A DNA stretch of 45,216 bases from Candidatus Caccalectryoclostridium excrementigallinarum (lineage in GTDB: Bacteria; Bacillota; Clostridia; Christensenellales; UBA3700): positions 1 to 45,216 of the forward strand of contig DVNJ01000018.1 in assembly GCA_018714485.1 (NCBI GenBank). Reading direction: 5' to 3'. The translations under genes and the position numbers were made by a program. Position 1 is the stretch's first letter. Every line of letters starts with the position of its first letter. The notes under the pieces were generated by a model. It was not told the DNA's origin, did not search any database, and saw nothing but the letters and a program-made list of their open reading frames with translations. Below, piece by piece: positions 1-8,239 of the stretch.

Positions 1-24
1 TATGCTAAGATGTGTATAGTTCAT
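1..24 (-). CDS. start of an unidentified gene cut by the left edge
   Basis: On the minus strand an ATG at 24 is preceded by AGGAG (32-36) with a 7-base spacer. Only eight codons, reading MNYTHLSI, are inside the window, so no function can be assigned. A -10 TATAAT lies at 63-68 on the same strand, and the ilvN terminator (137-164) separates it from the previous leftward gene. A genuine gene start is likely from the signal spacing, but the protein is unknown. Confidence 0.5.
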
Positions 25-88
25 ACATTAACTCCTGTCTTTTTATTTTTTTTGCTAACTTCATTATACAGCAGTTTTTGTATGAACT
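18..88 (-). promoter_or_regulatory. promoter with 9-bp inverted repeat
   Basis: Minus-strand -10 TATAAT at 63-68 with no good -35. AGTTCATAC at 18-26 and its exact complement GTATGAACT at 80-88 form a perfect 9-bp inverted repeat. One arm lies in the -35 zone and the other covers the start codon of the edge gene. The pair could be operator half-sites for a repressor acting through a loop (inference). Confidence 0.35.
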
Positions 89-136
89 CTTTTTTTTGTT
101 AAAGTGTTGCACTTGAAAGTATAATTCACCGAAATG

Positions 137-164
137 AAAAATCGCCCGCTCGAGAGAGCGGGCG
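137..164 (-). terminator. rho-independent terminator of ilvN
   Basis: A 9-bp GC stem (143-151 with 156-164) with loop GAGA is followed on the minus strand by ATTTTT. It lies 32 bases past the ilvN stop. Confidence 0.85.
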
Positions 165-196
165 TTGGTTTTTCCGAGATGATCTTTCTTCCGAGC

Positions 197-694
197 TTAT
201 CTTCTCACGCCGCGTTTGAGCGCCGCGATACCCGTGCGGCAGACTTGCCTGATGTCGTAATGCTCGCCGCGCGCGCCCATGACCGCGCTCAGAAATTCGT
301 CCACTTTCGAGCTTGTGCCGCAAAGCTCCAAGATGACCGAGTTTTCCGAGATGTCGAGGATCTGCGCGCCGTACTTGTCGCAAAGGTTGACCAAGGTGTT
401 GTCGAAAGAGGAGTCGGTCACGACTTTGACGAGCAAAAGTTCGCGGCAGACGCTTTCGTCTTCCACGATGGGATAGCAGTCGATCGTCTCTTGCAGCTTT
501 TTGGTCTGCTTGACTATCTGATCGAGGGCATATTCGTCGCCCTGCGTGACGATGGTTATGCGAGAAATGTCGGGATCGTCCGTCGCCGCCACGGAAAGCG
601 AATCGATGTTAAAGCCGCGCCTGCCGTAGAGAGAGGAGATGCGCGCCAGAACGCTGGAATTGTTTTTTACGACTATCGAAATGATGTGTTTCAT
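197..694 (-). CDS. ilvN: acetolactate synthase small (regulatory) subunit
   Basis: The 165-residue protein has the IlvN/IlvH layout: an N-terminal ACT domain (about residues 2-75, opening MKHIISIVVKNNSSVLARIS with the typical RRGFNIDSLSVA stretch) and a C-terminal ALS_ss_C domain. The family binds branched-chain amino acids, usually valine, and gives feedback control to the catalytic subunit IlvB in isoleucine/valine synthesis. Length matches the family. Start ATG at 694 follows a GAGGCGG-like site. It stands alone with its own promoter and terminator. No ilvB, ilvC or ilvD is in the window, so the large subunit must be elsewhere. The ilvH symbol would be equally valid. Confidence 0.93.
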   Translation of the reverse strand: MKHIISIVVKNNSSVLARISSLYGRRGFNIDSLSVAATDDPDISRITIVTQGDEYALDQIVKQTKKLQETIDCYPIVEDESVCRELLLVKVVTDSSFDNTLVNLCDKYGAQILDISENSVILELCGTSSKVDEFLSAVMGARGEHYDIRQVCRTGIAALKRGVRR

Positions 695-721
695 ATTCCG
701 CCTCGAAATGGTAGTGAATAT

Positions 722-750
722 ATTATATCACGAAAGGGCGGGCGGCGCAA
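722..750 (-). promoter_or_regulatory. ilvN promoter
   Basis: Minus strand TTGCGC (745-750), 17-base spacer, TATAAT (722-727), 28 bases upstream of the ilvN start. This makes ilvN independent of the ABC exporter operon upstream. Confidence 0.7.
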
Positions 751-783
751 GCAAAAATTTTCCGCCGCCCGAGCTTGGCTGGG

Positions 784-2553
784 TCACTCGGCGAACTGCG
801 AGTTGTAAAGCTCGCTGTAAAAGCCTTTCTTTTCCAAAAGCTGCGTATGCGTGCCCTGTTCGATGATGTTGCCGTCTTTCATCACGAGAATGAGGTCGGC
901 GGTGCGTATGGTGGAGAGGCGGTGCGCCACGATGAAAGAGGTGCGCCCCTGCATCATATAGGCAAAAGCCTTTTGTATCTTCATCTCCGTGCGCGTGTCT
1001 ATGCTCGAAGTCGCCTCGTCGAGAATGAGCATGGGCGGGCGGGTGAGCATCACGCGCGCTATGCAGAGCAGCTGCCGCTGTCCCTGCGAGAGAGAGTCTT
1101 CGTCTATCACCGTGTCATAGCCGTTTTTGAACTGCATGATAAAGGTGTGGCAGCTGGCGAGCTTCGAAGCGGCGATCACTTCTTCTTCCGTCGCGTCCGG
1201 CTTGCCGTAGGCGATGTTTTCGCGTATCGTGCCGTTGAAGAGCCAGGTGTCTTGAAGGATCATGCCGTAATTTTCGCGCAGACTGCGGCGGGTTATCTCG
1301 CGTATGTCGCTGCCATCCACCGCGATACTGCCGTCGTTCACGTCGTAAAAGCGCATCAAGAGATTGATGAACGTGGTCTTGCCGCAGCCCGTGGGACCGA
1401 CGATGGCGATGCGCTGACCGGGCTTTACGTGCAAGTTAAAGCAGGTGATGAGCGGGCGGTCGGGCGTATAGGAGAAGGAGACGTCGTCGATGTCCACGCT
1501 GCCCTTGGCGTGAGCGAGCGCGGGCAGGGCGGAATCGTCTTCCTCAATGGGCTTGTCCATCATGTCGAAGACGCGCCTTGCCGCCGCTATCGCGTTCTGC
1601 ATCTCGCTCAAAACGCCCGTGATCTCGTTGAAAGGCTTGGTGTATTGATTGGAATACATGAGGAATGTGGAGAGCTTGCCCGCCGTCATATAGGCGCCGC
1701 CCACCGCGCCGAGCGAGGGCATGAGCACGGCGATCAGTCCGCCCGCAAGCCCCACCGCCGCATAGACGAGATAGTTCAAAAAGCGGGTGGAAGGGTTGAC
1801 GAGCGCGGAATATATCTGCGCTTTGAGTCCGCACTTATAAAGGCGGGAGTTTATCTCTTCGAATTGCTGCTGCGCTTTTTCCTCATGCGAGAAGGCGCGC
1901 ACGACGCCCATGCCGCCGAGGGACTCTTCGCAGTAGCCGCTCAATTCGCCGCGGCTTGCCGCCTGGGCGGTGAAATATTTATGCGAACCGCGGGCGATGA
2001 ACGCCGCCACGAACAGCGAAAGGGGAGTGAGCACGACCACCACGAGCGCCACGACCCAGTTGAGCAGGAACATGAAGATTATCGTCGTCGCCACGGTGAC
2101 GATGCCCGAAAAGAGCTGAGTCATGCCTTGGAGCATGCCGTCGGCGATGATCTCTATGTCGCTCGCCACGCGGGCGATGAGGTCGCCGTGGGGATGAGAG
2201 TCGATATAGGAAAGGGGCATGCGGCTCAAACGCGCGAATGCCCTCTCGCGCAGCGAGCGCACCGTGTTATAGGTGAGCGAATTGGCGCAAAGGCTCATCA
2301 GATATTGGAAAAACGCTCCGCCCGCCACGACGGGTATGAGCAAGATCACATAATGCAAAACGAGCGTGAGATCCACTTCTCCGGGACCTATCATGCAGTC
2401 GACCGCCTTACCCACCAAAATTGGAACGGCAAGCTGCAATACGACCGCGAGGACGGCGAAGACGAACGTCATCACGAATCTGCCGCGGCAGCCCTTGGTA
2501 AAAGAGAGCAGGCGGGCAAGCGTTTTCAGCGAGCTGTTTTCTTTCTTAGTCAT
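784..2553 (-). CDS. ABC exporter, catalytically competent half of a heterodimer
   Basis: This 589-residue half-transporter has an N-terminal six-helix ABC membrane domain and a C-terminal nucleotide-binding domain. Visible motifs are Walker A (GPTGCGKTT), a variant signature LSQGQ, Walker B with the catalytic glutamate (LILDEATSSID) and the switch histidine (IVAHRLST). The partner gene upstream has the opposite set, Asp and Gln at the last two positions with a canonical signature. That is the pattern of heterodimeric exporters with one degenerate ATP site (TM287/288, LmrCD, BmrCD). The start at 2553 has AGGAGGGC upstream and overlaps the partner's stop by 8 bases, so the two are translationally coupled. 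Substrate is unknown; multidrug or lipid-like compounds are typical. Confidence 0.9.
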   Translation of the reverse strand: MTKKENSSLKTLARLLSFTKGCRGRFVMTFVFAVLAVVLQLAVPILVGKAVDCMIGPGEVDLTLVLHYVILLIPVVAGGAFFQYLMSLCANSLTYNTVRSLRERAFARLSRMPLSYIDSHPHGDLIARVASDIEIIADGMLQGMTQLFSGIVTVATTIIFMFLLNWVVALVVVVLTPLSLFVAAFIARGSHKYFTAQAASRGELSGYCEESLGGMGVVRAFSHEEKAQQQFEEINSRLYKCGLKAQIYSALVNPSTRFLNYLVYAAVGLAGGLIAVLMPSLGAVGGAYMTAGKLSTFLMYSNQYTKPFNEITGVLSEMQNAIAAARRVFDMMDKPIEEDDSALPALAHAKGSVDIDDVSFSYTPDRPLITCFNLHVKPGQRIAIVGPTGCGKTTFINLLMRFYDVNDGSIAVDGSDIREITRRSLRENYGMILQDTWLFNGTIRENIAYGKPDATEEEVIAASKLASCHTFIMQFKNGYDTVIDEDSLSQGQRQLLCIARVMLTRPPMLILDEATSSIDTRTEMKIQKAFAYMMQGRTSFIVAHRLSTIRTADLILVMKDGNIIEQGTHTQLLEKKGFYSELYNSQFAE

Positions 2554-4297
2554 CGTGTCTGCCCTCCTTGTCTTCCTGCGACTGCACTATCTCGCGGTAG
2601 ACCTCGCAAGTGCGCATGAGTTCGTCGTGCCTGCCCATGCCCACGGCGACGCCGCCGTCGAGCACGATTATCAGGTCGGCATGGCGCACGGAAGTGGCGC
2701 GCTGGGAGACGATGAAAGTCGTCGTGTCCGTGAGGTTGTGCCTGATCGCCGTGCGCAGTTTGAGGTCGGTGGCGAAGTCGAGCGCGCTCGCCGAGTCGTC
2801 CATGATGACTATCTCGGGACGGCGCACGAGTGCCCTGGCGATGGTCAGCCTCTGCCGCTGTCCGCCCGAGAAGTTTTTGCCGCCCTGGTTCACCTGCGTG
2901 TCCAAGCCCTCGGGCAGCTTGGCGACGAATTCCTCCGCCTGCGCCGTTCTCAGCGCCTGCATGATGTCTTCGTCCGTCGCGCCGGGATTGCCCCAGAGCA
3001 TATTTTCGCGGATCGTGCCCGAAAAGAGCACGGTGCGCTGGGGAACATAGCCGATGCGGTCGCGCAGCTGTTTGAGCTTGTAATCTTTGACGTTGCGCCC
3101 GTTGATGAGAACGCTGCCGCGGCGTACGTCGTAAAAGCGCGGCAGGAGATTGACAAGAGTGCTCTTGCCGCTGCCCGTGCCGCCGATCACGCCCACGACC
3201 TTCGAGGGATAGATCTTGAAGGAGATGTCTTGCAGGACGTCGTTGCCGCCGTAGCCGAAAAAGACGTGTTTGAACTCGACGCGCGGCGCGCCGTCTTCGC
3301 CCCATTCCACGCCTTCGCCGTCCGTGACGGAAGGAGAGGTGTTCAAAACTTCTTTGACGCGCGCGCCCGAGGCGGAAGCCTTGGTGAAGATGACCACGAG
3401 GTTCGCCGTGACCACGAGGGCGAGCGAGATCTGCGTGAGATAGTTGACAAAAGCCGTGACTTCGCCCTGCGTCATGTCGCCCGTGTTCACCATGTCGCCG
3501 CCGAAATAGACGACCGCGGTGATGGCGAGGTTGATGATGAGCAGGGAAACGGGATTGAGAAGAGCGGAGATCGCGCCCACGACCGAGGCGGCTTTGGCGA
3601 GCTCTTTGGCTTCGCCGTTAAAGCGTTCTCTCTCTTCCTCTTCCTTGGCGAAGGCGCGCACCACGCGCACGCCGGTGAGGTTTTCACGGGTGACCTTGGA
3701 GAGATCGTCCACCTTTTTCTGCACTTTCTTATAGCGCGGCACCGTGCTTCTCATGATGAAGAAGAGTGCGAGAGCTATCACGGGCGTCGCCGCGATGAAG
3801 ACGAGCGAAAGGCGGGGATTGAGGATGATAGCCATGACGACCGAGCCGATGATGATGAAAGGCGCGCGCACGACCAGCCTGATGAGCATCGCCACCGCGA
3901 CCTGAAGCTGATTGATGTCGCCCGAAAGGCGGGTGAGCAGAGAGGGGGTGCCGAAGTCGTCGAATTGCTCGCTCGAGAGGGAATTGATGTGCTTGAAGAG
4001 CGCGTTCCTCACGTCCGTGCCGTAGCCCTGCGAACAGCGCGAGGCAAAGATCTGGCAGACGAGGGAAAAGCAAAGTCCGCTCGTGCAGGCGAGCACGATA
4101 AGCCCGGAATATTTAAGGACGAATTTCCAATCCGCAAGGGCGATACCCTTGTCGATTATCTCCGCCATTATCAGCGGAATGAGCAGTTCAAGGACCGCTT
4201 CCACGAGCTTACAGAAAGGACCGACGATGAGTTCTTTTTTGTAAGGGGCGAAAAACGAAGTCATTTTGATCTCGCCCGCAACTTTCTTTCCAGCCAT
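2546..4297 (-). CDS. ABC exporter, degenerate-site half of a heterodimer
   Basis: This 583-residue half-transporter is the first gene of a leftward two-gene operon. It has an N-terminal membrane domain and a C-terminal ATPase domain with Walker A (GGTGSGKST) and signature FSGGQ. The Walker B catalytic glutamate is aspartate (VIMDDSASALD) and the switch histidine is glutamine (IVSQRAT). These two replacements mark the non-hydrolysing site of heterodimeric exporters, so it should work only with the protein at 784-2553 in the cytoplasmic membrane. Start ATG at 4297 has CGGAGA upstream and a good promoter. The substrate cannot be read from the sequence. Confidence 0.9.
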   Translation of the reverse strand: MAGKKVAGEIKMTSFFAPYKKELIVGPFCKLVEAVLELLIPLIMAEIIDKGIALADWKFVLKYSGLIVLACTSGLCFSLVCQIFASRCSQGYGTDVRNALFKHINSLSSEQFDDFGTPSLLTRLSGDINQLQVAVAMLIRLVVRAPFIIIGSVVMAIILNPRLSLVFIAATPVIALALFFIMRSTVPRYKKVQKKVDDLSKVTRENLTGVRVVRAFAKEEEERERFNGEAKELAKAASVVGAISALLNPVSLLIINLAITAVVYFGGDMVNTGDMTQGEVTAFVNYLTQISLALVVTANLVVIFTKASASGARVKEVLNTSPSVTDGEGVEWGEDGAPRVEFKHVFFGYGGNDVLQDISFKIYPSKVVGVIGGTGSGKSTLVNLLPRFYDVRRGSVLINGRNVKDYKLKQLRDRIGYVPQRTVLFSGTIRENMLWGNPGATDEDIMQALRTAQAEEFVAKLPEGLDTQVNQGGKNFSGGQRQRLTIARALVRRPEIVIMDDSASALDFATDLKLRTAIRHNLTDTTTFIVSQRATSVRHADLIIVLDGGVAVGMGRHDELMRTCEVYREIVQSQEDKEGRHDD

Positions 4298-4312
4298 TGT
4301 TCTCCGAAATGC

Positions 4313-4342
4313 TTGTAATGAAATTTAACTATGTAGTATTAT
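4313..4342 (+). promoter_or_regulatory. probable nadE promoter
   Basis: TTGTAA (4313-4318), 18-base spacer, TATTAT (4337-4342). It is divergent from and overlaps the ABC operon promoter, leaving a leader of about 55 bases before nadE. Confidence 0.5.
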
Positions 4343-4366
4343 ATAGTATACGAAAGCATTTAACAA
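4338..4366 (-). promoter_or_regulatory. promoter of the 2.5-4.3 kb ABC exporter operon
   Basis: Minus strand TTGTTA (4361-4366), 17-base spacer, TATAAT (4338-4343). Its -10 box overlaps the -10 of the divergent nadE promoter, so the two may compete for RNA polymerase. Confidence 0.7.
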
Positions 4367-4403
4367 GCGATTTGGCGCACAAAAGCGCAAAGGAGCGCGA
4401 GAT

Positions 4404-6374
4404 ATGAAAGACGGATTTATCAAAATAAGCGCGGTAACGCCCGAGGTGATCGTGGCGGATCCCGCCGCGAATGCGGAAAGGACGGCAAAAGCGGCGGAAG
4501 ACGCGGCGGCGGAGGGCGCGGCGCTCGTCGTCTTTCCCGAGCTGGGGATCACGGGCTATACGGCGGGAGACCTTTTTTTGCAGGAAGAGCTGCTCGAGGC
4601 GAGCGACAAGGCTGTGCTCGCGCTCGCCGAACTTACGGGCGGGCTGAACGCGGCGATCGTCGTCGGCGCGCCGCTCAGGTGCGGAGGCAAGCTCTATAAC
4701 TGCGCCTTTGTCTTGAACGGCGGAAGAGTGATAGCCGCCTATCCCAAGAGCAATATCCCCGCTTACGGAGAATTTTACGAGACGCGCTATTTCACTCCCT
4801 TCGACGGCGTGACGCGCGAAGCGACGCTTAGCAACGGTAAGACGGTCGCGCGGTTCCCCATGGGATACGTCGTCTGCCGCTGCGCTCGGGTGCGCGAGTT
4901 TTCCCTCGCCTGCGAGATATGCGAAGATCTCTGGGCGCCGTCCTCTCCCGCGCAAAAGCTCGCCGCGGGCGGAGCGAACATCATCTTGAATCTTTCGGCG
5001 AGCGACGAGGTGATCGGCAAGAGCGATTATTGCCGCGCACTCATTAAGGCGCAGTCGGGAAAGCTCGAATGCGTCTATGTCTATTGCGGCGCGGGCAGCG
5101 GCGAATCCACCACGGACGCGGTCTACGGCGGGCGTAAGGTCATCGCCGAGAGCGGCAGGATACTCAAAGAAGGCAGCGCGCTTTTCGACAGAGCGGAAAA
5201 GATAACCACGGAAGTCGACGTGAAAAAGGTCGCATGGGAGAGAATGAGGAAAAATACTTTTGCCGCCTCTTCTCTCGAGGAAGTCTTGTTCGACGTAAAG
5301 CCCGAGGTGACGCGCCTTGACAACAGATATATTCCCGACACGCCTTTCGTGCCCGAGGACGAAGATGAGTGCGGCGCAAGATGCGCGGGCATTCTCGCTA
5401 TGCAGACGGAGGGGCTTGTCACGCGCATCAGGCGGTCGGACTGCAAGAGCCTTGTCGTGGGTATTTCGGGCGGTTTGGACAGCGCGTTGGCGCTCATCGT
5501 GGCTTGCCTTGCCGCGGACGAGGTATGGCACGGCAGAGAAAACGTCCTCGCCGTGACCATGCCGTGCTTCGGGACGACAAAGAGGACGAAGAGTAATGCC
5601 GTGAAGCTCACGAACGCATTGGGAGCCGCCCTAAGAGAGGTAAATATCAAAAAAGCGGTGAGCGGGCACTTCAAGGACATCGCCCACGGCGAGCAAGACC
5701 ATGACACGGCTTACGAAAACGCGCAAGCGAGAGAGCGCACTCAGGTGCTCATGGATATAGCCAACATGAACGGCGGGCTCGTGGTGGGGACGGGCGACCT
5801 CTCCGAGCTGGCGCTGGGCTGGGCGACTTATAACGGCGACCATATGTCCATGTACGGAGTGAACGCGGGCGTGCCCAAGACGCTGGTGAGGTATCTCGTG
5901 CGCCACTTCGCGCTCACCTGCGGCAATAAGAAGGTGAAAGACGCGCTCATCTCCATCTGCGAAACGCCCATCTCGCCCGAACTGCTCCCGCCTAAGGAGG
6001 GGGAGATCGCGCAAAAGACCGAGGACATCGTCGGACCTTACGAGCTGCACGATTTCGTGCTCTATCACGTCGTGCGCTGCGGCTTTTCACCCGCGAAGAT
6101 CTATCGTCTCGCGCTCAATGCCTTTACCGAACGCACTCTCGACGACGGCAGTAAAAAATATCCCGCGCTCGACAAAAACGCCGTCTATAAGTGGATGGAC
6201 AACTTCTACCGCCGCTTTTTCGCGCAGCAGTTCAAGCGTTCCTGCCTGCCCGACGGACCTAAGATAGGAAGTGTCACCCTCTCGCCGAGGGCGGATTGGC
6301 GCATGCCCAGCGACGCGACGGCGCGAGCTTGGCGCGAGGAGCTGAAAAGGGCTTTCGAAGAGAGCGGGGAATAA
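4404..6374 (+). CDS. nadE: glutamine-dependent NAD(+) synthetase
   Basis: The 656-residue enzyme converts nicotinic acid adenine dinucleotide to NAD+ with ATP and glutamine nitrogen. The N-terminal nitrilase-type glutaminase domain (about 1-290) shows the Glu-Lys-Cys triad: Glu46 in VVFPELGITGY, Lys115 in YPKSNIP and Cys173 in CEICEDLW. The C-terminal synthetase domain carries the ATP pyrophosphatase P-loop ISGGLDSALA near residue 355. Length fits the long glutaminase-fused NadE form (about 680 residues in Mycobacterium), not the short ammonia-dependent form. Start ATG follows AAAGGAG. It is monocistronic, with its own promoter and terminator, and divergent from an ABC exporter operon. Confidence 0.96.
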   Translation: MKDGFIKISAVTPEVIVADPAANAERTAKAAEDAAAEGAALVVFPELGITGYTAGDLFLQEELLEASDKAVLALAELTGGLNAAIVVGAPLRCGGKLYNCAFVLNGGRVIAAYPKSNIPAYGEFYETRYFTPFDGVTREATLSNGKTVARFPMGYVVCRCARVREFSLACEICEDLWAPSSPAQKLAAGGANIILNLSASDEVIGKSDYCRALIKAQSGKLECVYVYCGAGSGESTTDAVYGGRKVIAESGRILKEGSALFDRAEKITTEVDVKKVAWERMRKNTFAASSLEEVLFDVKPEVTRLDNRYIPDTPFVPEDEDECGARCAGILAMQTEGLVTRIRRSDCKSLVVGISGGLDSALALIVACLAADEVWHGRENVLAVTMPCFGTTKRTKSNAVKLTNALGAALREVNIKKAVSGHFKDIAHGEQDHDTAYENAQARERTQVLMDIANMNGGLVVGTGDLSELALGWATYNGDHMSMYGVNAGVPKTLVRYLVRHFALTCGNKKVKDALISICETPISPELLPPKEGEIAQKTEDIVGPYELHDFVLYHVVRCGFSPAKIYRLALNAFTERTLDDGSKKYPALDKNAVYKWMDNFYRRFFAQQFKRSCLPDGPKIGSVTLSPRADWRMPSDATARAWREELKRAFEESGE

Positions 6375-6390
6375 TATTTCCGACATGAAA

Positions 6391-6415
6391 GGGGCGCCGC
6401 AAAGGCGCCCTTTTT
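6391..6415 (+). terminator. nadE terminator
   Basis: GGGCGCC (6392-6398), loop GCAAA, GGCGCCC (6404-6410), then TTTTT. It starts 17 bases past the nadE stop. Confidence 0.88.
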
Positions 6416-6480
6416 GTTGCCGTTTTTCCGCCGCGCGGAAGCTGCGCGAAAAATTTTATTGTCAAAATATTGGCGATTTG

Positions 6481-6509
6481 TTGCGTTTTTTCCCAAAAAG
6501 TGTTAAAAT
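6481..6509 (+). promoter_or_regulatory. hipB promoter, apparently giving a leaderless mRNA
   Basis: TTGCGT (6481-6486), 17-base spacer, TAAAAT (6504-6509). The start codon at 6518 is only 8 bases past the -10 and no Shine-Dalgarno sequence lies between, so the transcript would begin at or next to the AUG. Confidence 0.6.
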
Positions 6510-6517
6510 AATGACAT

Positions 6518-6805
6518 ATGAAAAAACTGCTTTTTGATTTGAGCGAATTTGTGGACGTGCTCACGCCGCAGGCGGAAGCGATGAAACTTGCGGAGAGATT
6601 CGCAAGGCGCAGAAAAGAGAAAAAGCTTTCGCAAAAAAGAGCGGCGCAGACGGCGGGCGTGAGCTATTCTTCTCTCCGCCGCTTTGAGCGCAGCGGCGAA
6701 ATATCGCTTTGCTCTCTGCTCAAGCTTGCCTACGCCATCGGCTATCTCGAAGACTTCGAAAAAGTTTTCGCCGCCACGGCGATCACCGATCTGAGGGACT
6801 TATGA
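6518..6805 (+). CDS. HipB-like XRE-family antitoxin/repressor
   Basis: This 95-residue protein has a Cro/C1-type helix-turn-helix at about residues 28-70 (LSQKRAAQTAGVSYSSLRRF is the two-helix core). Its stop overlaps the start of a HipA kinase in an ATGA junction. By analogy with HipBA it should bind the operon promoter and neutralise HipA. About 20 residues precede the HTH, with an alternative in-frame ATG at 6581 that has only a weak upstream GGAAG. The first ATG is kept because a promoter is positioned right at it. A plain regulator of hipA is also possible. Confidence 0.8.
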   Translation: MKKLLFDLSEFVDVLTPQAEAMKLAERFARRRKEKKLSQKRAAQTAGVSYSSLRRFERSGEISLCSLLKLAYAIGYLEDFEKVFAATAITDLRDL

Positions 6806-7902
6806 ACGTGGAAGAGATAAAAAAGCTGCAAGTGACTTATAACGGCAAAACCGTGGGCGTTTTGGCGGCATTGAGTGAAGGCATTGCCTTTCAATACGAC
6901 GGGGAATGGATAAAAGACGGTTTTTCCGTCTCGCCGCTTTCTTTGCCGCTCGCCGAGAAAATGTATATTTGCCGAAAGAGCACTTTTGACGGTCTTTACG
7001 GCGTTTTTGCCGATTCCCTGCCGGACGGTTGGGGCGCCTTACTTACGGCGCGTTTGTTAGCAAAGAACGGCGTTAACTATGAGCATTTATCGCCGCTCAC
7101 AAAACTTGCGCTCGTCGGCGCGGACGGCAGAGGGGCGTTGGAATATTTTCCCGACATTTCCGAACACGAAGAGTTTGACGCCGATCTCGACGAGCTTGCG
7201 CGTATATCCGCCGACATTGCGGACGGGGAACAGAGCGGCGATCTGGATAAGATCTTTGCCGCAGGAGGCAGCAGCGGCGGCACGCGTCCCAAAGCGCATA
7301 TTTTTGCGGACGGCAGGGAATGGATAATAAAATTTCCGTGTCGTATAGATCCTCCCGATGTGGGTATGGCGGAATATAATGCCAATATGTGTGCGAAAAA
7401 ATGCGGTTTGAATGTGAACGGATTTGCGCTTTTTCCTTCCTCGCGGTGTTCGGGTTATTTCGGGGCGGAACGTTTTGACAGGCGCGGTCCAAGACGCGTG
7501 CACATGGTAAGCCTTTCTTCGCTTTTGGAGACGTCGCATACCGTGCCCAACTTGGATTATATGCATCTTTATCGGACGGCGGTTGCGTTGGGGTGTCCGA
7601 AAGAAGATATGTTCGAGATATATGCAAGAGCATGCTTCAATGTTTTTTACGAAAATAAGGACGATCACGGGGGCAATTTTGCGTTTATATACGATGAAAA
7701 GTACGGCAGGTATACGCTTGCTCCGGCATACGACTTGACGCGCACGCCCGACATGGCGGAGCATGAAATGACCTTGCTCGGCAACGGCAGACCGGGAGAA
7801 GAAGATCTGCGGGCGTTGGCGTGCGAGATGGGGCTTCCGAGAGCGCGCTGCGACGTGATCAGAAGCAAGATCAAAGCCGTTTGCGCTTCTTACGGTGCTT
7901 GA
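6802..7902 (+). CDS. HipA-family serine/threonine kinase toxin
   Basis: The 366-residue protein starts with a HipA N-terminal domain (about 1-110) followed by the kinase fold. Visible kinase features are the Gly-rich GGSSGGTRPKAH loop, the lysine of EWIIKFP, the catalytic DDHGGN segment (the DxHxxN-type motif of HipA) and the metal-binding aspartate in LAPAYDLT. Known members phosphorylate aminoacyl-tRNA synthetases such as GltX and induce dormancy or persistence. The target here is not visible. All key residues look intact, so it is probably active. The ATGA overlap with the HTH gene supports a two-gene toxin-antitoxin operon. Length is below the about 440 residues of E. coli HipA but within the wider family. 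Confidence 0.87.
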   Translation: MNVEEIKKLQVTYNGKTVGVLAALSEGIAFQYDGEWIKDGFSVSPLSLPLAEKMYICRKSTFDGLYGVFADSLPDGWGALLTARLLAKNGVNYEHLSPLTKLALVGADGRGALEYFPDISEHEEFDADLDELARISADIADGEQSGDLDKIFAAGGSSGGTRPKAHIFADGREWIIKFPCRIDPPDVGMAEYNANMCAKKCGLNVNGFALFPSSRCSGYFGAERFDRRGPRRVHMVSLSSLLETSHTVPNLDYMHLYRTAVALGCPKEDMFEIYARACFNVFYENKDDHGGNFAFIYDEKYGRYTLAPAYDLTRTPDMAEHEMTLLGNGRPGEEDLRALACEMGLPRARCDVIRSKIKAVCASYGA

Positions 7903-7978
7903 TCCGTAGACTTCGCCTTGGGGGTGAGTGTGTGCCCGAAAGACAAGGCGGCGCGAAGGCATATAGAAATTTTGCATT

Positions 7979-8014
7979 ATTTTATGGACAAAATCGACTG
8001 CAATTTTATGGACA
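7979..8014 (+). repeat. 12-bp direct repeat ATTTTATGGACA
   Basis: ATTTTATGGACA occurs at 7979-7990 and 8003-8014, 24 bases apart, each with TGCA just before it. The related strings TTATGGAC and TTATGG occur again near 8112-8128. These could be half-sites for a regulator of the downstream uronate cluster, or debris. Confidence 0.4.
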
Positions 8015-8175
8015 TACCGTACTTCTTGCATTCTGCTTAAAGGCGTTAAAAAGTGCTATTTCCTTAAAAACATCGCGTATATGTCGGTGAATTTATTTTA
8101 CCCGCATTTTACTTATGGACGTTTATGGTAAAACAGGAGTGCTTGCAGAGGCAAAAAAACTCAAAAAAGCCGTGT

Positions 8176-8204
8176 TTGACATACTTTCACGCGTATTTTA
8201 TAAT
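8176..8204 (+). promoter_or_regulatory. consensus promoter of the uronate cluster
   Basis: TTGACA (8176-8181), exact 17-base spacer, TATAAT (8199-8204). It is 35 bases upstream of the first lipoprotein gene. No comparable promoter or strong terminator was seen before 24224, so it may drive the whole 16-kb train. Confidence 0.85.
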
Positions 8205-8239
8205 AAAAGCACCGATAAAAACGGAGGAAAAGGAAAATT

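Larger units (their letters stand above)
7903..8239 (+). other. intergenic stretch with short repeats and a promoter
   Basis: No gene seen. It holds an inverted repeat CGCCTTG/CAAGGCG (7914-7920, 7944-7950), possibly a weak terminator of the hip pair, then a 12-bp direct repeat (7979-7990 and 8003-8014), and the strong promoter at 8176-8204. Confidence 0.5.

Noticed and set aside
96..125. Plus-strand promoter TTGTTA-18-TATAAT
   Set aside because: It points into the end of the convergent ilvN gene with no rightward gene behind it; probably chance in AT-rich DNA.
775..4318. Long plus-strand frames opposite the first ABC pair
   Set aside because: Antisense shadows of two overlapping ABC genes with all ATPase motifs.
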